DNA from: Arthrobacter sp. MSA 4-2
GTDB taxonomy: Bacteria > Actinomycetota > Actinomycetes > Actinomycetales > Micrococcaceae
NCBI RefSeq assembly: GCF_016405885.1
Contig: NZ_JAEKGC010000002.1
Location: forward strand, 1-64,000
Length of the DNA stretch: 64,000 bases
Direction: 5' to 3'
The position numbers and the translations under genes were made by a program. Positions within the stretch are counted from its first letter, which is position 1. Each line of letters starts with the position of its first letter. The notes below the pieces were generated by a model. The model saw only the letters and a list, made by a program, of their open reading frames with translations. It ran no database searches and was not told the DNA's origin. Shown piece after piece: positions 1-8,863 of the stretch.

Positions 1-79
1 ACCCGCACCCGGCATCATCACCGCCACCTCCCCGGCCGGACGCACCTACCGCACCCTGCCCGAACCCGTCCCCGGCTAG
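1..79 (+). CDS. C-terminal fragment of a DUF222/HNH endonuclease-like protein (partial)
   Basis: An open frame enters from the left edge and ends at a TAG at 77-79, giving 25 visible residues. The end reads ATSPAGRTYRTLPEPVPG, which resembles the Pro/Thr/Tyr-rich tail (T-P-x-G-x-x-Y) of the DUF222/13E12-repeat HNH endonuclease-like proteins that occur in many copies in Arthrobacter. The catalytic HNH domain lies outside the window, so the family call rests on this tail only. The role of these proteins is poorly known. Confidence 0.45.
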   Translation, partial: PAPGIITATSPAGRTYRTLPEPVPG

Positions 80-141
80 CGGTAAACGTTGCGCCTCGTG
101 CGCCAGATACTGATCGATGGGAGCCAGATCGATGCGGAGCC

Positions 142-246
142 TACCCACCCCACGAGACCCGCCATCAGCTGGATCACGCCTCCTATGAGGTGAGACATAC
201 CTCGCGTCAGGTGGAGCAAACCTCCCATCGGTCGGAATACACCGCC
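142..246. repeat. Five imperfect 21-bp tandem repeats
   Basis: Five consecutive 21-bp units can be laid out at 142-162, 163-183, 184-204, 205-225 and 226-246. The middle three are the most alike. On the minus strand each unit keeps the frame and would read as a heptad of the type GGxxHLx (GGLLHLT, RGMSHLI, GGVIQLM). The array lies just after the endonuclease-like stop. I see no gene between 80 and 400 that I would defend; the minus-strand frame through the array (76-402) lacks a recognisable protein. Confidence 0.55.
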
Positions 247-400
247 GTGGCGTTCCAAAGCTTGAAGGTGTCTGGCGGTGGGGGAAGAAACGACCGGCCA
301 GGGGAGGGCCGTTAGGGTCGAATGTGTCCGGCGGGGAAGGGAACACCCGGCGATTGGAGATCCACCACAACCCAAAAAAATCGCCCGGGAGAACAGCAAC

Positions 401-438
401 AAAAAAGGCCCCGGTCAGATGTCTCTGACCGGAGCCTT
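401..438 (-). terminator. Rho-independent terminator of tRNA-Leu
   Basis: On the minus strand a hairpin with arms AAGGCTCCGGTCAGA and TCTGACCGGGGCCTT is followed directly by a run of T (poly-A at 401-406 on the plus strand). It begins 6 nt after the 3' end of the tRNA, in the right direction. Confidence 0.85.
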
Positions 439-443
439 CGCTG

Positions 444-527
444 TGCGCGGAGGGGGACTTGAACCCCCACCCTCAATAAGAGGACTAGCACCTCAAGCTA
501 GCGCGTCTGCCATTCCGCCACCCGCGC
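444..527 (-). tRNA. tRNA-Leu (anticodon GAG)
   Basis: The minus strand folds as a class II tRNA. The 5' acceptor arm GCGCGGG (527-521) pairs with TCCGCGC at the 3' end with one G-U. The anticodon arm is CTAGC-TTGAGGT-GCTAG, giving anticodon GAG. A long variable arm follows, and the T arm is GGGGG-TTCAAGT-CCCCC. The discriminator base is A and CCA is not encoded. Length is about 84 nt, as expected for a leucine tRNA. A terminator follows at once. Confidence 0.93.
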
Positions 528-755
528 GGGTGGGCTTTTTCCGGTTGAAAACCTTCGAAAGCGGCGAAAAAAACTCTAACACGACATCGGCCCAGAAGTT
601 GAATCGGGCGAGCGGTGGGCCCGCTCGGGCCTGGTTCTCCGGGGGTTTTGAGCACGGCAGGGCGGCGACCCGGTGCAGCGGCTCGGCGCAGGTTGGACCA
701 GCACACCGGGCACCTCGGTAGGCTGGGACCAACCGCACCCGAGGAGGACCCAGCG

Positions 756-2057
756 ATGGCGATCACGCCCGAAGACGAAGTTGTACGCATCTGCCAGGAG
801 CTCATCCGGATCGACACCTCAAACTTCGGCGACAACGCCGGCCCGGGGGAGAGGGCAGCCGCCGAATACACGGCCGGGCTGATCGAAGAGGTCGGGCTGG
901 CGACGGAAATCTTCGAAGCCGCCCCAGGGCGCGCGTCGGTCATCGCCCGCATGGAGGGGACCGATTCCTCCCTGCCGGCCCTTGTGGTTCACGGCCACCT
1001 CGACGTCGTGCCGGCGCAGAAGGAGGACTGGAGCGTCGACCCCTTCAGCGGCGAGGAACGCGACGGGCTCATCTGGGGCCGCGGAGCCGTCGACATGAAG
1101 GACATGGACGCGATGATCCTCTCGGTGCTGCGCCATCTGCAGCGGAGCGGGACCCGGCCGCGGCGGGACCTCATCTTTGGCTTCTTCGCCGATGAGGAAG
1201 CCGGCGGCAACTACGGCGCGTCCTGGCTCGTGGACAACAAGCCCGGCGTCTTCGAAGGTGCCACCGAGGCCATCTCGGAGGTCGGCGGATTCTCTGCCAC
1301 CATCGGCGGGCAGCGCACCTACCTCCTGCAGACAGCCGAGAAGGGCATTTCCTGGCTGCGTCTGCTCGCCCACGGTAGGGCCGGCCACGGCTCCCAGATC
1401 AACACCGACAACGCCGTGACCCGGCTGGCGCGGGCCGTCACCCGGATCGGGGAGTACACCTGGCCGATCGAACTGACGCCCACCACCCGGCAGTTCCTCG
1501 ACGGCGTCACCGAACTCACCGGAGTCGAATTCGACCCGGACAATCCCGAGCTGCTGCTGGCCGAGCTCGGCACGGTGGCGCGCTTCGTCGGGGCGACGCT
1601 GCAGAACACCGCGAACCCCACAATGCTGAAGAGCGGCTACAAGCACAATGTCATCCCGGGCACCGCCGAGGCCCTCATCGACGTGCGTACCCTTCCCGGG
1701 CAGCAGGAAAAGGTGCTGGAGATCGTCCGCGAACTCGCCGGTGCCGGTGTCGAGGTCTCCTACGCGCACCAGGATGTGGCCCTCGAGGTGCCGTTCTCGG
1801 GCAACCTCGTTGATTCGATGATCGATGCCCTCCACGGGGAGGACCCCGGGGCGAAGGTCCTGCCCTACACCCTTTCGGGCGGCACCGACAACAAGTCACT
1901 GAGCCGCCTGGGCATCACCGGGTATGGCTTCGCGCCACTGCAGCTGCCGGACGAGCTGGACTTCACGGGCATGTTCCACGGTGTCGACGAGCGTGTACCG
2001 GCCGACTCGCTGCGCTTCGGCACCCGGGTGCTCACCCGCCTCCTGAGCGCCTACTAG
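756..2057 (+). CDS. M20/M25/M40 family metallopeptidase
   Basis: A 433-residue zinc peptidase of the M20 clan (ArgE/DapE/dipeptidase type), expected to be cytosolic and to cleave peptide or acyl-amino-acid bonds. Visible motifs are the metal-binding VHGHLDVVP, then GRGAVDMKDMDA, the catalytic FADEEAGGN and a C-terminal FHGVDERV that supplies a late metal-site histidine. The open frame extends upstream, but ATG 756 has a strong ribosome site GAGGAGG at 741-747 and matches the family start. A TAGGCT box at 719-724 could be the promoter. The next gene starts 7 bp after the stop. The exact substrate cannot be told. Confidence 0.88.
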   Translation: MAITPEDEVVRICQELIRIDTSNFGDNAGPGERAAAEYTAGLIEEVGLATEIFEAAPGRASVIARMEGTDSSLPALVVHGHLDVVPAQKEDWSVDPFSGEERDGLIWGRGAVDMKDMDAMILSVLRHLQRSGTRPRRDLIFGFFADEEAGGNYGASWLVDNKPGVFEGATEAISEVGGFSATIGGQRTYLLQTAEKGISWLRLLAHGRAGHGSQINTDNAVTRLARAVTRIGEYTWPIELTPTTRQFLDGVTELTGVEFDPDNPELLLAELGTVARFVGATLQNTANPTMLKSGYKHNVIPGTAEALIDVRTLPGQQEKVLEIVRELAGAGVEVSYAHQDVALEVPFSGNLVDSMIDALHGEDPGAKVLPYTLSGGTDNKSLSRLGITGYGFAPLQLPDELDFTGMFHGVDERVPADSLRFGTRVLTRLLSAY

Positions 2058-2064
2058 GGCCGCC

Positions 2065-3225
2065 GTGGAACCCGCCGACCTGCTGACCGACGGCCTCCTC
2101 GAACGTTTCCGGGAGCGTGCCCCACGGTACGACGCCGAGAACACCTTTTTCACCGAGGACCTGGCAGATCTCAAGGCGGCCGGGTACCTCCGGCTGTTCT
2201 GCGCCGTCGACGACGGCGGATCGAGTGCGGGAATGCGGCAGGCGGCCGCCGCCCAGCGGCGGCTGGCCGCCGCCGCGCCGGCGACGGCCCTTGGGATCAA
2301 TATGCACCTGGTCTGGACGGCAATTGCCGCGCTCCTGAGGGACCGCGGGGACGACTCGCTCGGCTTCATCCTCTCCGAGGCCGCCTCGGGGGAGATATTC
2401 GCCTTCGGCATTTCGGAACCGGGCAACGACGCGGTCCTCTTCGACTCCACGACCGCCGCGGAGCCGGGCCCGGACGGATCGCTGACGTTCACGGGCACCA
2501 AGATCTTCACGAGCCTCTCGCCGGCATGGACGCGCCTCGGAGTGTTCGGCAAGGAGGCCGGGGCCGGGGCCGACGGAGAGGGTGAACTCGTCCACGCCTT
2601 TGTTCCGCGGGACACCCCGGGCGTCTCCATCATCGAGGACTGGAACCCCCTCGGCATGCGCGCCAGCCAGTCCAACACCACCCGGCTCGAGGGGGTGCGG
2701 GTGCCTTCCTCCGCCATTTTCCGCAGGCTTCCGGTGGGTCCGAACGCCGATCCGTTCATCTTCGCGGTCTTTGCCGCCTTCGAGAGCCTGATCTCCGCCG
2801 TTTACGCCGGCATAGCCGACCGGGCCCTTGAGCTGTCGGTGGAGGCCGTGCACCGGCGCACCTCCCGGGTGCGGGGCATCAGCGCGGCCCAGGACCCGGT
2901 GATGCGCCACCGCATCGCTGCCGGGGCGATGCGGGTGGACGCGCTGGATGCGCAGCTGAGGGCCGTGACGGCCGACCTGGACGCGGGGACCGACCACGGC
3001 CCGTTTTGGTTCGCGAAGCTTGTCGGGTTGAAGACAGCGGCCGTCGACGCCGCGCGCCGCCTCACCGAGACGGGGCTGCAGGTCTCCGGCGGGTCAGGCT
3101 ATGCGGCATCGAGCGAGATTGCGCGGCTGCACCGGGACGCCCTCGCCGGGCAGTTTCATCCCTCAAACGAGGATGCCGCGCACAACACGGTGGCCAGCGC
3201 GTGGCTGGGCCCGCTGGAGAGCTAG
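2065..3225 (+). CDS. Acyl-CoA dehydrogenase family protein
   Basis: A 386-residue flavoprotein of the acyl-CoA dehydrogenase fold. It shows the expected order: a helical N-terminal domain, a beta domain with ISEPGND and GTKIFTSL, and a C-terminal helical bundle (ALELSVEAVHRR, then SGGSGYAASSEIARLHRDA). The late part resembles the FAD-dependent monooxygenase/desulfurase branch (DszC/XiaF-like) as much as true fatty-acyl dehydrogenases, so the substrate is open. GTG start 7 bp after the M20 peptidase suggests co-transcription. Its stop overlaps the convergent small gene by 4 bp. Confidence 0.82.
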   Translation: MEPADLLTDGLLERFRERAPRYDAENTFFTEDLADLKAAGYLRLFCAVDDGGSSAGMRQAAAAQRRLAAAAPATALGINMHLVWTAIAALLRDRGDDSLGFILSEAASGEIFAFGISEPGNDAVLFDSTTAAEPGPDGSLTFTGTKIFTSLSPAWTRLGVFGKEAGAGADGEGELVHAFVPRDTPGVSIIEDWNPLGMRASQSNTTRLEGVRVPSSAIFRRLPVGPNADPFIFAVFAAFESLISAVYAGIADRALELSVEAVHRRTSRVRGISAAQDPVMRHRIAAGAMRVDALDAQLRAVTADLDAGTDHGPFWFAKLVGLKTAAVDAARRLTETGLQVSGGSGYAASSEIARLHRDALAGQFHPSNEDAAHNTVASAWLGPLES

Positions 3226-3455
3226 GCGGTGCGCTCCACCCGCAGGACTTTTCGGCGCAGCCAGTAGCGCCGGCTGCCGCCGAGGTAGATGCAGCTGCGC
3301 TCGAGTTCCCACTTGCCGTACTCGGCGTGTTCGGTGAGGACCTTCCGTGCCGCGCCCAGTGGTTCCCCGGCGTTGACGGTGAGCACGAGGTACTCGTATT
3401 GGCGGCCGAAATCCCGTTTACGGACGGCGGTTGAGTTCAGAAATTGCTCTCTCAT
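3222..3455 (-). CDS. Small conserved actinobacterial protein (DUF5703-like)
   Basis: A 77-residue basic protein with the core YEYLVLTVNAGEP, LTEHAEYGKWELE and the ending RRYWLRRKVLRVERTA. This pattern (hydrophobic strand, a helix with EYGKWEL, then arginine-rich WLRRK) resembles the actinobacterial DUF5703 family as I recall it. No function is known. It is read away from the acidic-protein gene at 3497 and its 3' end overlaps the acyl-CoA dehydrogenase stop. An upstream GGAGGAAT (3455-3466 region, minus strand) is a good ribosome site for this start. Confidence 0.6.
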   Translation of the reverse strand: MREQFLNSTAVRKRDFGRQYEYLVLTVNAGEPLGAARKVLTEHAEYGKWELERSCIYLGGSRRYWLRRKVLRVERTA

Positions 3456-3496
3456 ATTCCTCCAATTTCGACCACTTTACCGATAACGTCTAACTC

Positions 3497-3799
3497 ATGA
3501 GCATAGATCCGCGTGTCGCGCTCCAGGCCCTTGTCACCGCTCTCGAAGAGCACCTTGCGGCATCCGCTTCGCGCAGGATGGACGATGACCCAGCGGTTGA
3601 AGCCGCCTATCTCGCCATCGCAGATGCCTTTGAGGCCTATGAGGAAGCCCTCTACGACGCTCACGGCGAGGTGACCCCGCTGGAGATCTACGAGGAGTCC
3701 GACGAGGACGCCGATCTTGAGGACGACGACCTCGACGAAGTCGATGACGACGCTGACGTCGACGTCGAGACGGACGACGTCAACGCCACCCGCGAGTGA
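3497..3799 (+). CDS. Small acidic protein of unknown function
   Basis: A 100-residue protein with a helical N-terminal half (RVALQALVTALEEHLAA) and a C-terminal half that is extremely rich in Asp and Glu (ESDEDADLEDDDLDEVDDDAD). I know of no assigned function; similar proteins are usually labelled hypothetical. There is no Shine-Dalgarno sequence. Instead TAACGT at 3484-3489 lies 7 nt before the ATG, the pattern expected of a leaderless mRNA. It is divergent from the small gene at 3455. Confidence 0.7.
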   Translation: MSIDPRVALQALVTALEEHLAASASRRMDDDPAVEAAYLAIADAFEAYEEALYDAHGEVTPLEIYEESDEDADLEDDDLDEVDDDADVDVETDDVNATRE

Positions 3800-3911
3800 C
3801 CTGCCTGTCACTGACATAGCCGGGGACTGATCCTGACGGGACTAGTCCGCCCGGCACGGCAGGCTGCGCCCGCAGGATGCGTCCCCGGGATCAGTCAGAG
3901 CGGGGAATCCC

Positions 3912-4847
3912 CTAGACCAGCGGCGCTGAGACCTCGTCAAGGGCCTCGGCGATCTGGCCGGCGATTGGTTCGACGGTTGTCCCTAGGAGTTCCTTGAGCT
4001 GCTGGGGGGTCCTGGCACCCACGACGGCGGCGGCAACGGTCGGGCGGCCCAGCAGCCACCGCAGGGCGAGGTCGTGTGGCTGCAGGTCGAGGCCACGCGC
4101 GGCCGTGCAGAGTGCGTCCACAACCCGCAGCGGCCTTCCCTCGAGATAGCTCTCGACGTACGGCGCCCACACGTCGGACGCCCGGCGGGAATCGGCGGGG
4201 GTGGCCACCCTGTACTTGCCAGTCAACACCCCGCGGCCCAGCGGAGCCCAGGCCAGCACTCCGGCGCCCATGGCGGCCGCGGCGGGCACGGCGCCGCGTT
4301 CGGCTCCCCGGTTGAGCAGGGAGTATTCAATCTCGTTGGCGATCAGCGGAATCCCGGCCGTGGCCGCGGCACGCGCGAACTCCCAGCCGGCATGGTTCGA
4401 CACGCCGACGTACCGGGCCCGGCCGGAGGAGTAGGCCGCCTCGAGCGCACTGAGAGTTTCAGCGAGGGGGACCAGCGGATCCGGCGCTGGCGCGAGCCAC
4501 AGGTCCACGTGGTCGGTGCCGAGGCGGGACAGCGACGCGTCGAGCGAGTCGAGGAGTCCCCGGCGGGAGACATCGGCGCGGTGCGCCCCCGCGCGCACGG
4601 CGCCGGCCTGGACCGCCAGCACCAGCTCGGAGCGCGCCACGGTGTCACCGAAAAAGCTGCCAAGCATCGCCTCGGCGCGCCCTGCCCCGTAGCCTCCGGC
4701 GGTCTCCACCAGGGTGCCACCGGCGTCGGCGAAAATCCGCAGCTGCTCGCGCGCCGCCTCGTCGTCGACATCCTGACCCCAGGACATCGTGCCGAGCCCC
4801 AATACCGACACGGCAAGGCCGCTCGTCCCCACGTTTCGCCGTTGCAT
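3912..4847 (-). CDS. Aldo/keto reductase family protein
   Basis: A 311-residue NADPH-dependent oxidoreductase of TIM-barrel fold. The N-terminus VSVLGLGTMSWG is typical. The catalytic Asp-Tyr region is modified: the segment reads LVETAGGYGAG, where most family members have a D-T-A-x-x-Y-G, so Asp is replaced by Glu. Later motifs are HVDLWLAPAPDPLVP, YVGVSN and a C-terminal cofactor site (VVGARTPQQLKELLG). No Shine-Dalgarno sequence is seen; TAGGCT on the minus strand (4854-4859) lies 6 nt before the ATG. It is divergent from uppP. Confidence 0.85.
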   Translation of the reverse strand: MQRRNVGTSGLAVSVLGLGTMSWGQDVDDEAAREQLRIFADAGGTLVETAGGYGAGRAEAMLGSFFGDTVARSELVLAVQAGAVRAGAHRADVSRRGLLDSLDASLSRLGTDHVDLWLAPAPDPLVPLAETLSALEAAYSSGRARYVGVSNHAGWEFARAAATAGIPLIANEIEYSLLNRGAERGAVPAAAAMGAGVLAWAPLGRGVLTGKYRVATPADSRRASDVWAPYVESYLEGRPLRVVDALCTAARGLDLQPHDLALRWLLGRPTVAAAVVGARTPQQLKELLGTTVEPIAGQIAEALDEVSAPLV

Positions 4848-4897
4848 AGGCCCAGCCTAAAGCCTCGGGGTCGAATGGTGCCTTAGGGTCTTAACAT

Positions 4898-5722
4898 GTG
4901 AATTGGTTCGAAGCTGCCATCCTGGGCCTTGTTCAGGGACTGACGGAGTTCCTTCCCATCTCCTCGAGCGCCCACCTGCGCATCGTCGGCGAACTCCTTC
5001 CCAACGCCCAGGACCCGGGGGCGGCCTTCACCGCCATCACCCAGCTCGGCACCGAAACGGCTGTCGTTGTCTTCTTCTGGGGCGATATCGTCCGGATCGT
5101 CCGCGCCTGGTTCGGTTCTCTCCGCGGCCGGGTCAGCAGGCAGGACCCCGATGCCCGGATGGGATGGCTCGTCATTGTAGGCAGCGTGCCCATCGCGGTC
5201 CTGGGACTGCTGTTCCAGGACCAGATCGAAAGCACGCTGCGCAGCATGTGGCTCGTCGCGACCATGCTGGTCGTCTTCGGGGTGTTCCTCGCGGTGGCCG
5301 ACGCCGTCGGAAAGCACACCCGCAGGCTGGACCAGCTGACCGTCCCCCACGGGGTGCTGTTCGGCTTCGCGCAGGCGCTGGCACTCATCCCCGGCGTGTC
5401 CCGCTCGGGCGGCACCATCACTGCCGGCCTGCTGATGGGTTACTCCCGCGAAGCCGCCGCCCAGTATTCCTTCCTGCTCGCGATTCCGGCGGTCTTCGGC
5501 AGCGGCCTGTACCAGCTCGGCAGCAGCCTGGGGGACTGGGGTCCCTACGACGCCGGAGAGACGGCCCTGGCGACCGTCATCGCGTTCCTTGTCGGGTTCG
5601 CAATCATCGGCTGGTTCCTGAAATACGTCTCGACCCGCACCTACGGCGTCTTCGTCTGGTACCGCATCCTGCTGGGCATGCTCCTGTTCATCCTGCTCGG
5701 CTTCAATGTGATCAGCGCCTAA
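4898..5722 (+). CDS. uppP: Undecaprenyl-diphosphate phosphatase
   Basis: A 274-residue polytopic membrane enzyme that removes one phosphate from undecaprenyl diphosphate, recycling the lipid carrier of cell-wall synthesis; its loss gives bacitracin sensitivity in other bacteria. The two family signatures are present: the N-terminal [15 protein letters not shown] with its acidic and serine residues, and the PGVSRSGGT motif with the catalytic arginine. About eight hydrophobic segments can be counted. The GTG start at 4898 has no ribosome site; TAGGGT at 4884-4889 is 8 nt upstream. It is likely transcribed ahead of mshC, which starts about 58 bp downstream. Confidence 0.94.
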   Translation: MNWFEAAILGLVQGLTEFLPISSSAHLRIVGELLPNAQDPGAAFTAITQLGTETAVVVFFWGDIVRIVRAWFGSLRGRVSRQDPDARMGWLVIVGSVPIAVLGLLFQDQIESTLRSMWLVATMLVVFGVFLAVADAVGKHTRRLDQLTVPHGVLFGFAQALALIPGVSRSGGTITAGLLMGYSREAAAQYSFLLAIPAVFGSGLYQLGSSLGDWGPYDAGETALATVIAFLVGFAIIGWFLKYVSTRTYGVFVWYRILLGMLLFILLGFNVISA

Positions 5723-5779
5723 CCCTGCGGGGCCCGGGTCCGGCCGGAACGGCTCCGCCAAGACCGTATGGTAGAAGGT

Positions 5780-7057
5780 GTGATTGCGTGGAACTCCAGC
5801 CCTGTCCCAACCCTTCCCGGCCGGCAGTCCGGCGTCGAACTGTACGACACGGCCGAGGGCCGCGTCATCGAACTCGCCCCCGAGGAGAATCCGAGCCTGT
5901 ACGTCTGCGGCATCACCCCGTATGACGCGACCCACCTCGGGCACGCCTCGACCTACGTCGCCTTCGACCTGCTGAACCGGGTCTGGCGGGATACCGGCGC
6001 GCGCGTGAACTACGTCCAGAACGTCACCGACGTCGACGATCCGCTCCTGGAGCGGGCCACCGCCACCGGCGTGGACTGGCAGCAGCTCGCCGCGGACCAG
6101 ATCCAGCTTTTCCGCACCGACATGGAGGCGCTGAACGTCCTCGCCCCCGATCACTACGTCGGCGCCGTCGAGTCGATCGAATGGATCGTCCCCGTGATCG
6201 AGTCCCTGCTGGAGGAGGGCCTGGCCTACCGTGTGCCGGGCACCGACGGGGCCCCTGACGGCGATGTGTACTTCTCGGTCGAAGCCGCCTCCGCCCTCGA
6301 TCCGGAGAACCCTTCGCGCTGGGCCCTTGGCCTGGTGTCGCACCTTTCCGAGGACGAGATGACCGAACTCTTCGCCGAGCGCGGGGGAGATCCCGAACGC
6401 CCCGGGAAGAAACACCGGCTCGACCCCCTGCTGTGGCGGGTCGCCCGCGAGGGTGAGCCGCACTGGGAGGGCGGATCCCTCGGCGACGGACGCCCGGGCT
6501 GGCACATCGAGTGTTCGGTCATCGCCCAGCGTTTCCTGCCTGCGCCGCTTACGGTGCAGGGCGGCGGCAGCGACCTGGTCTTCCCCCACCATGAAATGAG
6601 TGCCGGCCACGCCTGGGCCGGGAGCGGCGCACCCCTGGCCCGGCACTACGCCCACGCCGGGATGGTGGGCCTCGAGGGGGAGAAGATGAGCAAGTCCAAG
6701 GGAAACCTCGTGCTCGTCTCCGCCCTCCGCCGGGAGGGGGTGGACCCGGCGGCGATCCGGCTGAGCATCCTCAACCACCACTACCGCAGCGACTGGTCCT
6801 GGACCTCCGGCGTGCTCGCCCGGGCCACGGCGCAGCTCGAGTCCTGGCGGGCCGCCCTGCCGCAGGCGGATGAGGAGTCGGCCGCCGCCCTGACGGCGGA
6901 GATCCGGGCGGCCTTGGCCCATGACCTGGACGCCCCCGCCGCGGTTGCCGCCGTCGACCGCTGGGCCGAAAAGGCCCTGACCACCGCCGAAGGCACTCCC
7001 GCCGGCGCCGCGCAGGTCACGGCCGCGCTGGACGCGCTGCTCGGCATCCGCCTCTGA
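5780..7057 (+). CDS. mshC: Cysteine:glucosaminyl-inositol ligase (mycothiol synthesis)
   Basis: A 425-residue class-I tRNA-synthetase-like enzyme that joins cysteine to GlcN-Ins with ATP, the third enzymatic step leading to mycothiol. It carries [18 protein letters not shown] (zinc cysteine plus the HIGH-type motif), [25 protein letters not shown] (zinc ligands) and the KMSKS motif as [10 protein letters not shown]. These distinguish MshC from true CysS. I place the start at GTG 5780, giving M-I-A-W-N, which aligns with the M-x-S-W start of MshC proteins; TATGGT at 5767-5772 lies 7 nt before it. An in-frame ATG at 5768 would add four residues. Confidence 0.94.
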   Translation: MIAWNSSPVPTLPGRQSGVELYDTAEGRVIELAPEENPSLYVCGITPYDATHLGHASTYVAFDLLNRVWRDTGARVNYVQNVTDVDDPLLERATATGVDWQQLAADQIQLFRTDMEALNVLAPDHYVGAVESIEWIVPVIESLLEEGLAYRVPGTDGAPDGDVYFSVEAASALDPENPSRWALGLVSHLSEDEMTELFAERGGDPERPGKKHRLDPLLWRVAREGEPHWEGGSLGDGRPGWHIECSVIAQRFLPAPLTVQGGGSDLVFPHHEMSAGHAWAGSGAPLARHYAHAGMVGLEGEKMSKSKGNLVLVSALRREGVDPAAIRLSILNHHYRSDWSWTSGVLARATAQLESWRAALPQADEESAAALTAEIRAALAHDLDAPAAVAAVDRWAEKALTTAEGTPAGAAQVTAALDALLGIRL

Positions 7058-7121
7058 GGGAGGCCTGCATCAGGCGGGGGAGGATTGCCTGCCCCGACGG
7101 GCCCGTACCTGATCCGGTGAA

Positions 7122-8012
7122 CTACTGCTCGCGCCGGCGCTTCTTGAGGTAGCGCTCGAACTCGCGGGCGATCGACTCGCCGCTTGCCTCGGGCAGGTCG
7201 ACGGTATCCTTGGCTTCCTCAAGCTGGCGCACATAGGCGGCCACCTCAGGGTCCTCGGTGGCCAGCTCGTCCACTCCGCGCTCCCACGCCTCGGACTCCT
7301 CGCTGAGCAGCTGCGTCTCAAGGCTCACCTGCAGCAGCTCCTCAAGCCGGTTCAGCAGGGCCAGCTGCGCCTTCGGCGAAGGGGACTGCCCCACGTAATG
7401 GGGCACGGCCGCCCACAGCGACAGGGTGGGGATGTCCGCAAGGAGTCCCACCTCCGCGAGCACGCCGACGATCCCGATCGGCCCCTCGTAGGTCGAGGGC
7501 TCAACGTCGAGGCTCTCGCGGACCAGGTCATCATCGGAGGTCACTGTCACCGGGATGGGCCGCGAATGCGGCACGTCGGCCAGCAGCGCCCCGACCAGGA
7601 CGATGCAGTCGACCTTGAGCTCCTTCGCCGAGGCGACGAGCTCGGCGGTGTAGGCCCGCCACTTATAGGACGGCTCGACGCCGTGCACAAGGATCAGGTC
7701 GATGTTCGAGTTCGGGACCGACGCCCGGCTGATCTTCGTCGTCGGCCACTTGATCCGCCGCTGTCCCGCGGCATTGCGCTTGATCAGCGGGCGGGTGAAC
7801 TGGAAGTCGTAGAACTCATCGGCGTCGATCGTTGAAATCTTCTCGCTGCCGAGATACCTGCCAACGAACCGGAGCGCGTCACTGGCCGCCTCACCGGCGT
7901 CGTTCCAGCCCTCAAAGGCGGCGAGCATGATGGTCACCCGCCGGGTCGGATCCGAGGCATCCTGGAAGAGGTCGCGGACGCCGCGTGGCTGGCTCTCGTC
8001 GAAGGTGTTCAC
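7122..8012 (-). CDS. PAC2 family protein
   Basis: A 296-residue member of the PAC2 family, named after a eukaryotic proteasome assembly chaperone. The family core is visible: MLAAFEGWNDAGEAASDALRF near the start, the DFQFTRP segment, LILVHGVEPSYKW and VLVGALLADVPHSRP. The C-terminal 60 residues are charged and helical. The role in actinobacteria is not established; its closeness to the proteasome locus is suggestive but not proof. GTG start at 8012 follows TAGGGT (8019-8024) by 6 nt, so the mRNA is probably leaderless. It is divergent from the HAD gene. Confidence 0.88.
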   Translation of the reverse strand: MNTFDESQPRGVRDLFQDASDPTRRVTIMLAAFEGWNDAGEAASDALRFVGRYLGSEKISTIDADEFYDFQFTRPLIKRNAAGQRRIKWPTTKISRASVPNSNIDLILVHGVEPSYKWRAYTAELVASAKELKVDCIVLVGALLADVPHSRPIPVTVTSDDDLVRESLDVEPSTYEGPIGIVGVLAEVGLLADIPTLSLWAAVPHYVGQSPSPKAQLALLNRLEELLQVSLETQLLSEESEAWERGVDELATEDPEVAAYVRQLEEAKDTVDLPEASGESIAREFERYLKKRRREQ

Positions 8013-8119
8013 TTCTTCACCCTAAACCTCCCCCCGCGAACCTGTCAGTCACCGCGGAAGGCGCTTCGCGCACAGCGGAGGCGGGCGGACGCCGGGCCGG
8101 GCCACCGTAGACTTGGACC

Positions 8120-8863
8120 ATGGCAACCCGCGCTCTCCAGACTCCGTCCACCTCAAACCCGGCCGGGGCCGTCTCGCCGGGCGATGGAGTCCAGGCCGTC
8201 CTGTGGGACATGGATGGCACGATTGTCGATACCGAGTCCTACTGGATCGAAGCCGAAACCCAGCTGGTGAAGGATCACGGCGGAACCTGGTCCGACGGCC
8301 AGGCCAGCGCCCTGGTCGGCCAGGCGCTGTCCTTCTCCGCCCGCCTCCTGCAGGAGGCCGGGGTCGGGCTGACCGAGCGGGAGATCATCGACCACCTCAT
8401 CTCCCGGGTCGTCGAGAAGGTCCGGGTTGAGGTTCCCTGGCGCCCTGGCGCCCGCGAGCTCCTCGAGGAGCTCCGTTCCAACGGCATCCCGTGCGCTCTG
8501 GTCACCATGTCCGAACGCCTCCTCGCCACCGTGATCGCCGCCCAGCTTCCCGAGGGAACCTTCGAGTTCCTCGTCACCGGGGACATGGTCGAGCATGGAA
8601 AGCCCGACCCCGAGGCCTACCGAACCGCCTTCGAGCGGCTGGCCCAGGACCGTCCCGGCCTCTCCGAGGCCCGGGTGGTCGCCATCGAGGACTCCCTCCC
8701 CGGTGTCACCTCGGCGCTTGCCGCCGGCGTCGTGACCCTCGCCGTCCCCCACTTCGTCCCGCTGCCCAAGGACCCCGCCCGGACCGACTGGACCACCCTC
8801 GAAGGCAGGACCCTTGAGGACCTGAACGGCGTGGTGCGCGACACGGCCGCGCGCGGACGATGA
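8120..8863 (+). CDS. HAD family phosphatase
   Basis: A 247-residue haloacid-dehalogenase-type hydrolase. Motif I is DMDGT (nucleophile Asp30, acid Asp32), motif II is LVTMSE, motif III is the lysine in HGKPDPE, and motif IV is IEDSLPGV. A helical cap lies between residues about 45 and 110. These place it with beta-phosphoglucomutase/phosphatase-like HADs; the substrate is unknown. The start has TAGACT at 8108-8113, 6 nt upstream, and no Shine-Dalgarno. The stop overlaps the site-2 protease start (ATGA), so the two are translationally coupled. Confidence 0.9.
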   Translation: MATRALQTPSTSNPAGAVSPGDGVQAVLWDMDGTIVDTESYWIEAETQLVKDHGGTWSDGQASALVGQALSFSARLLQEAGVGLTEREIIDHLISRVVEKVRVEVPWRPGARELLEELRSNGIPCALVTMSERLLATVIAAQLPEGTFEFLVTGDMVEHGKPDPEAYRTAFERLAQDRPGLSEARVVAIEDSLPGVTSALAAGVVTLAVPHFVPLPKDPARTDWTTLEGRTLEDLNGVVRDTAARGR

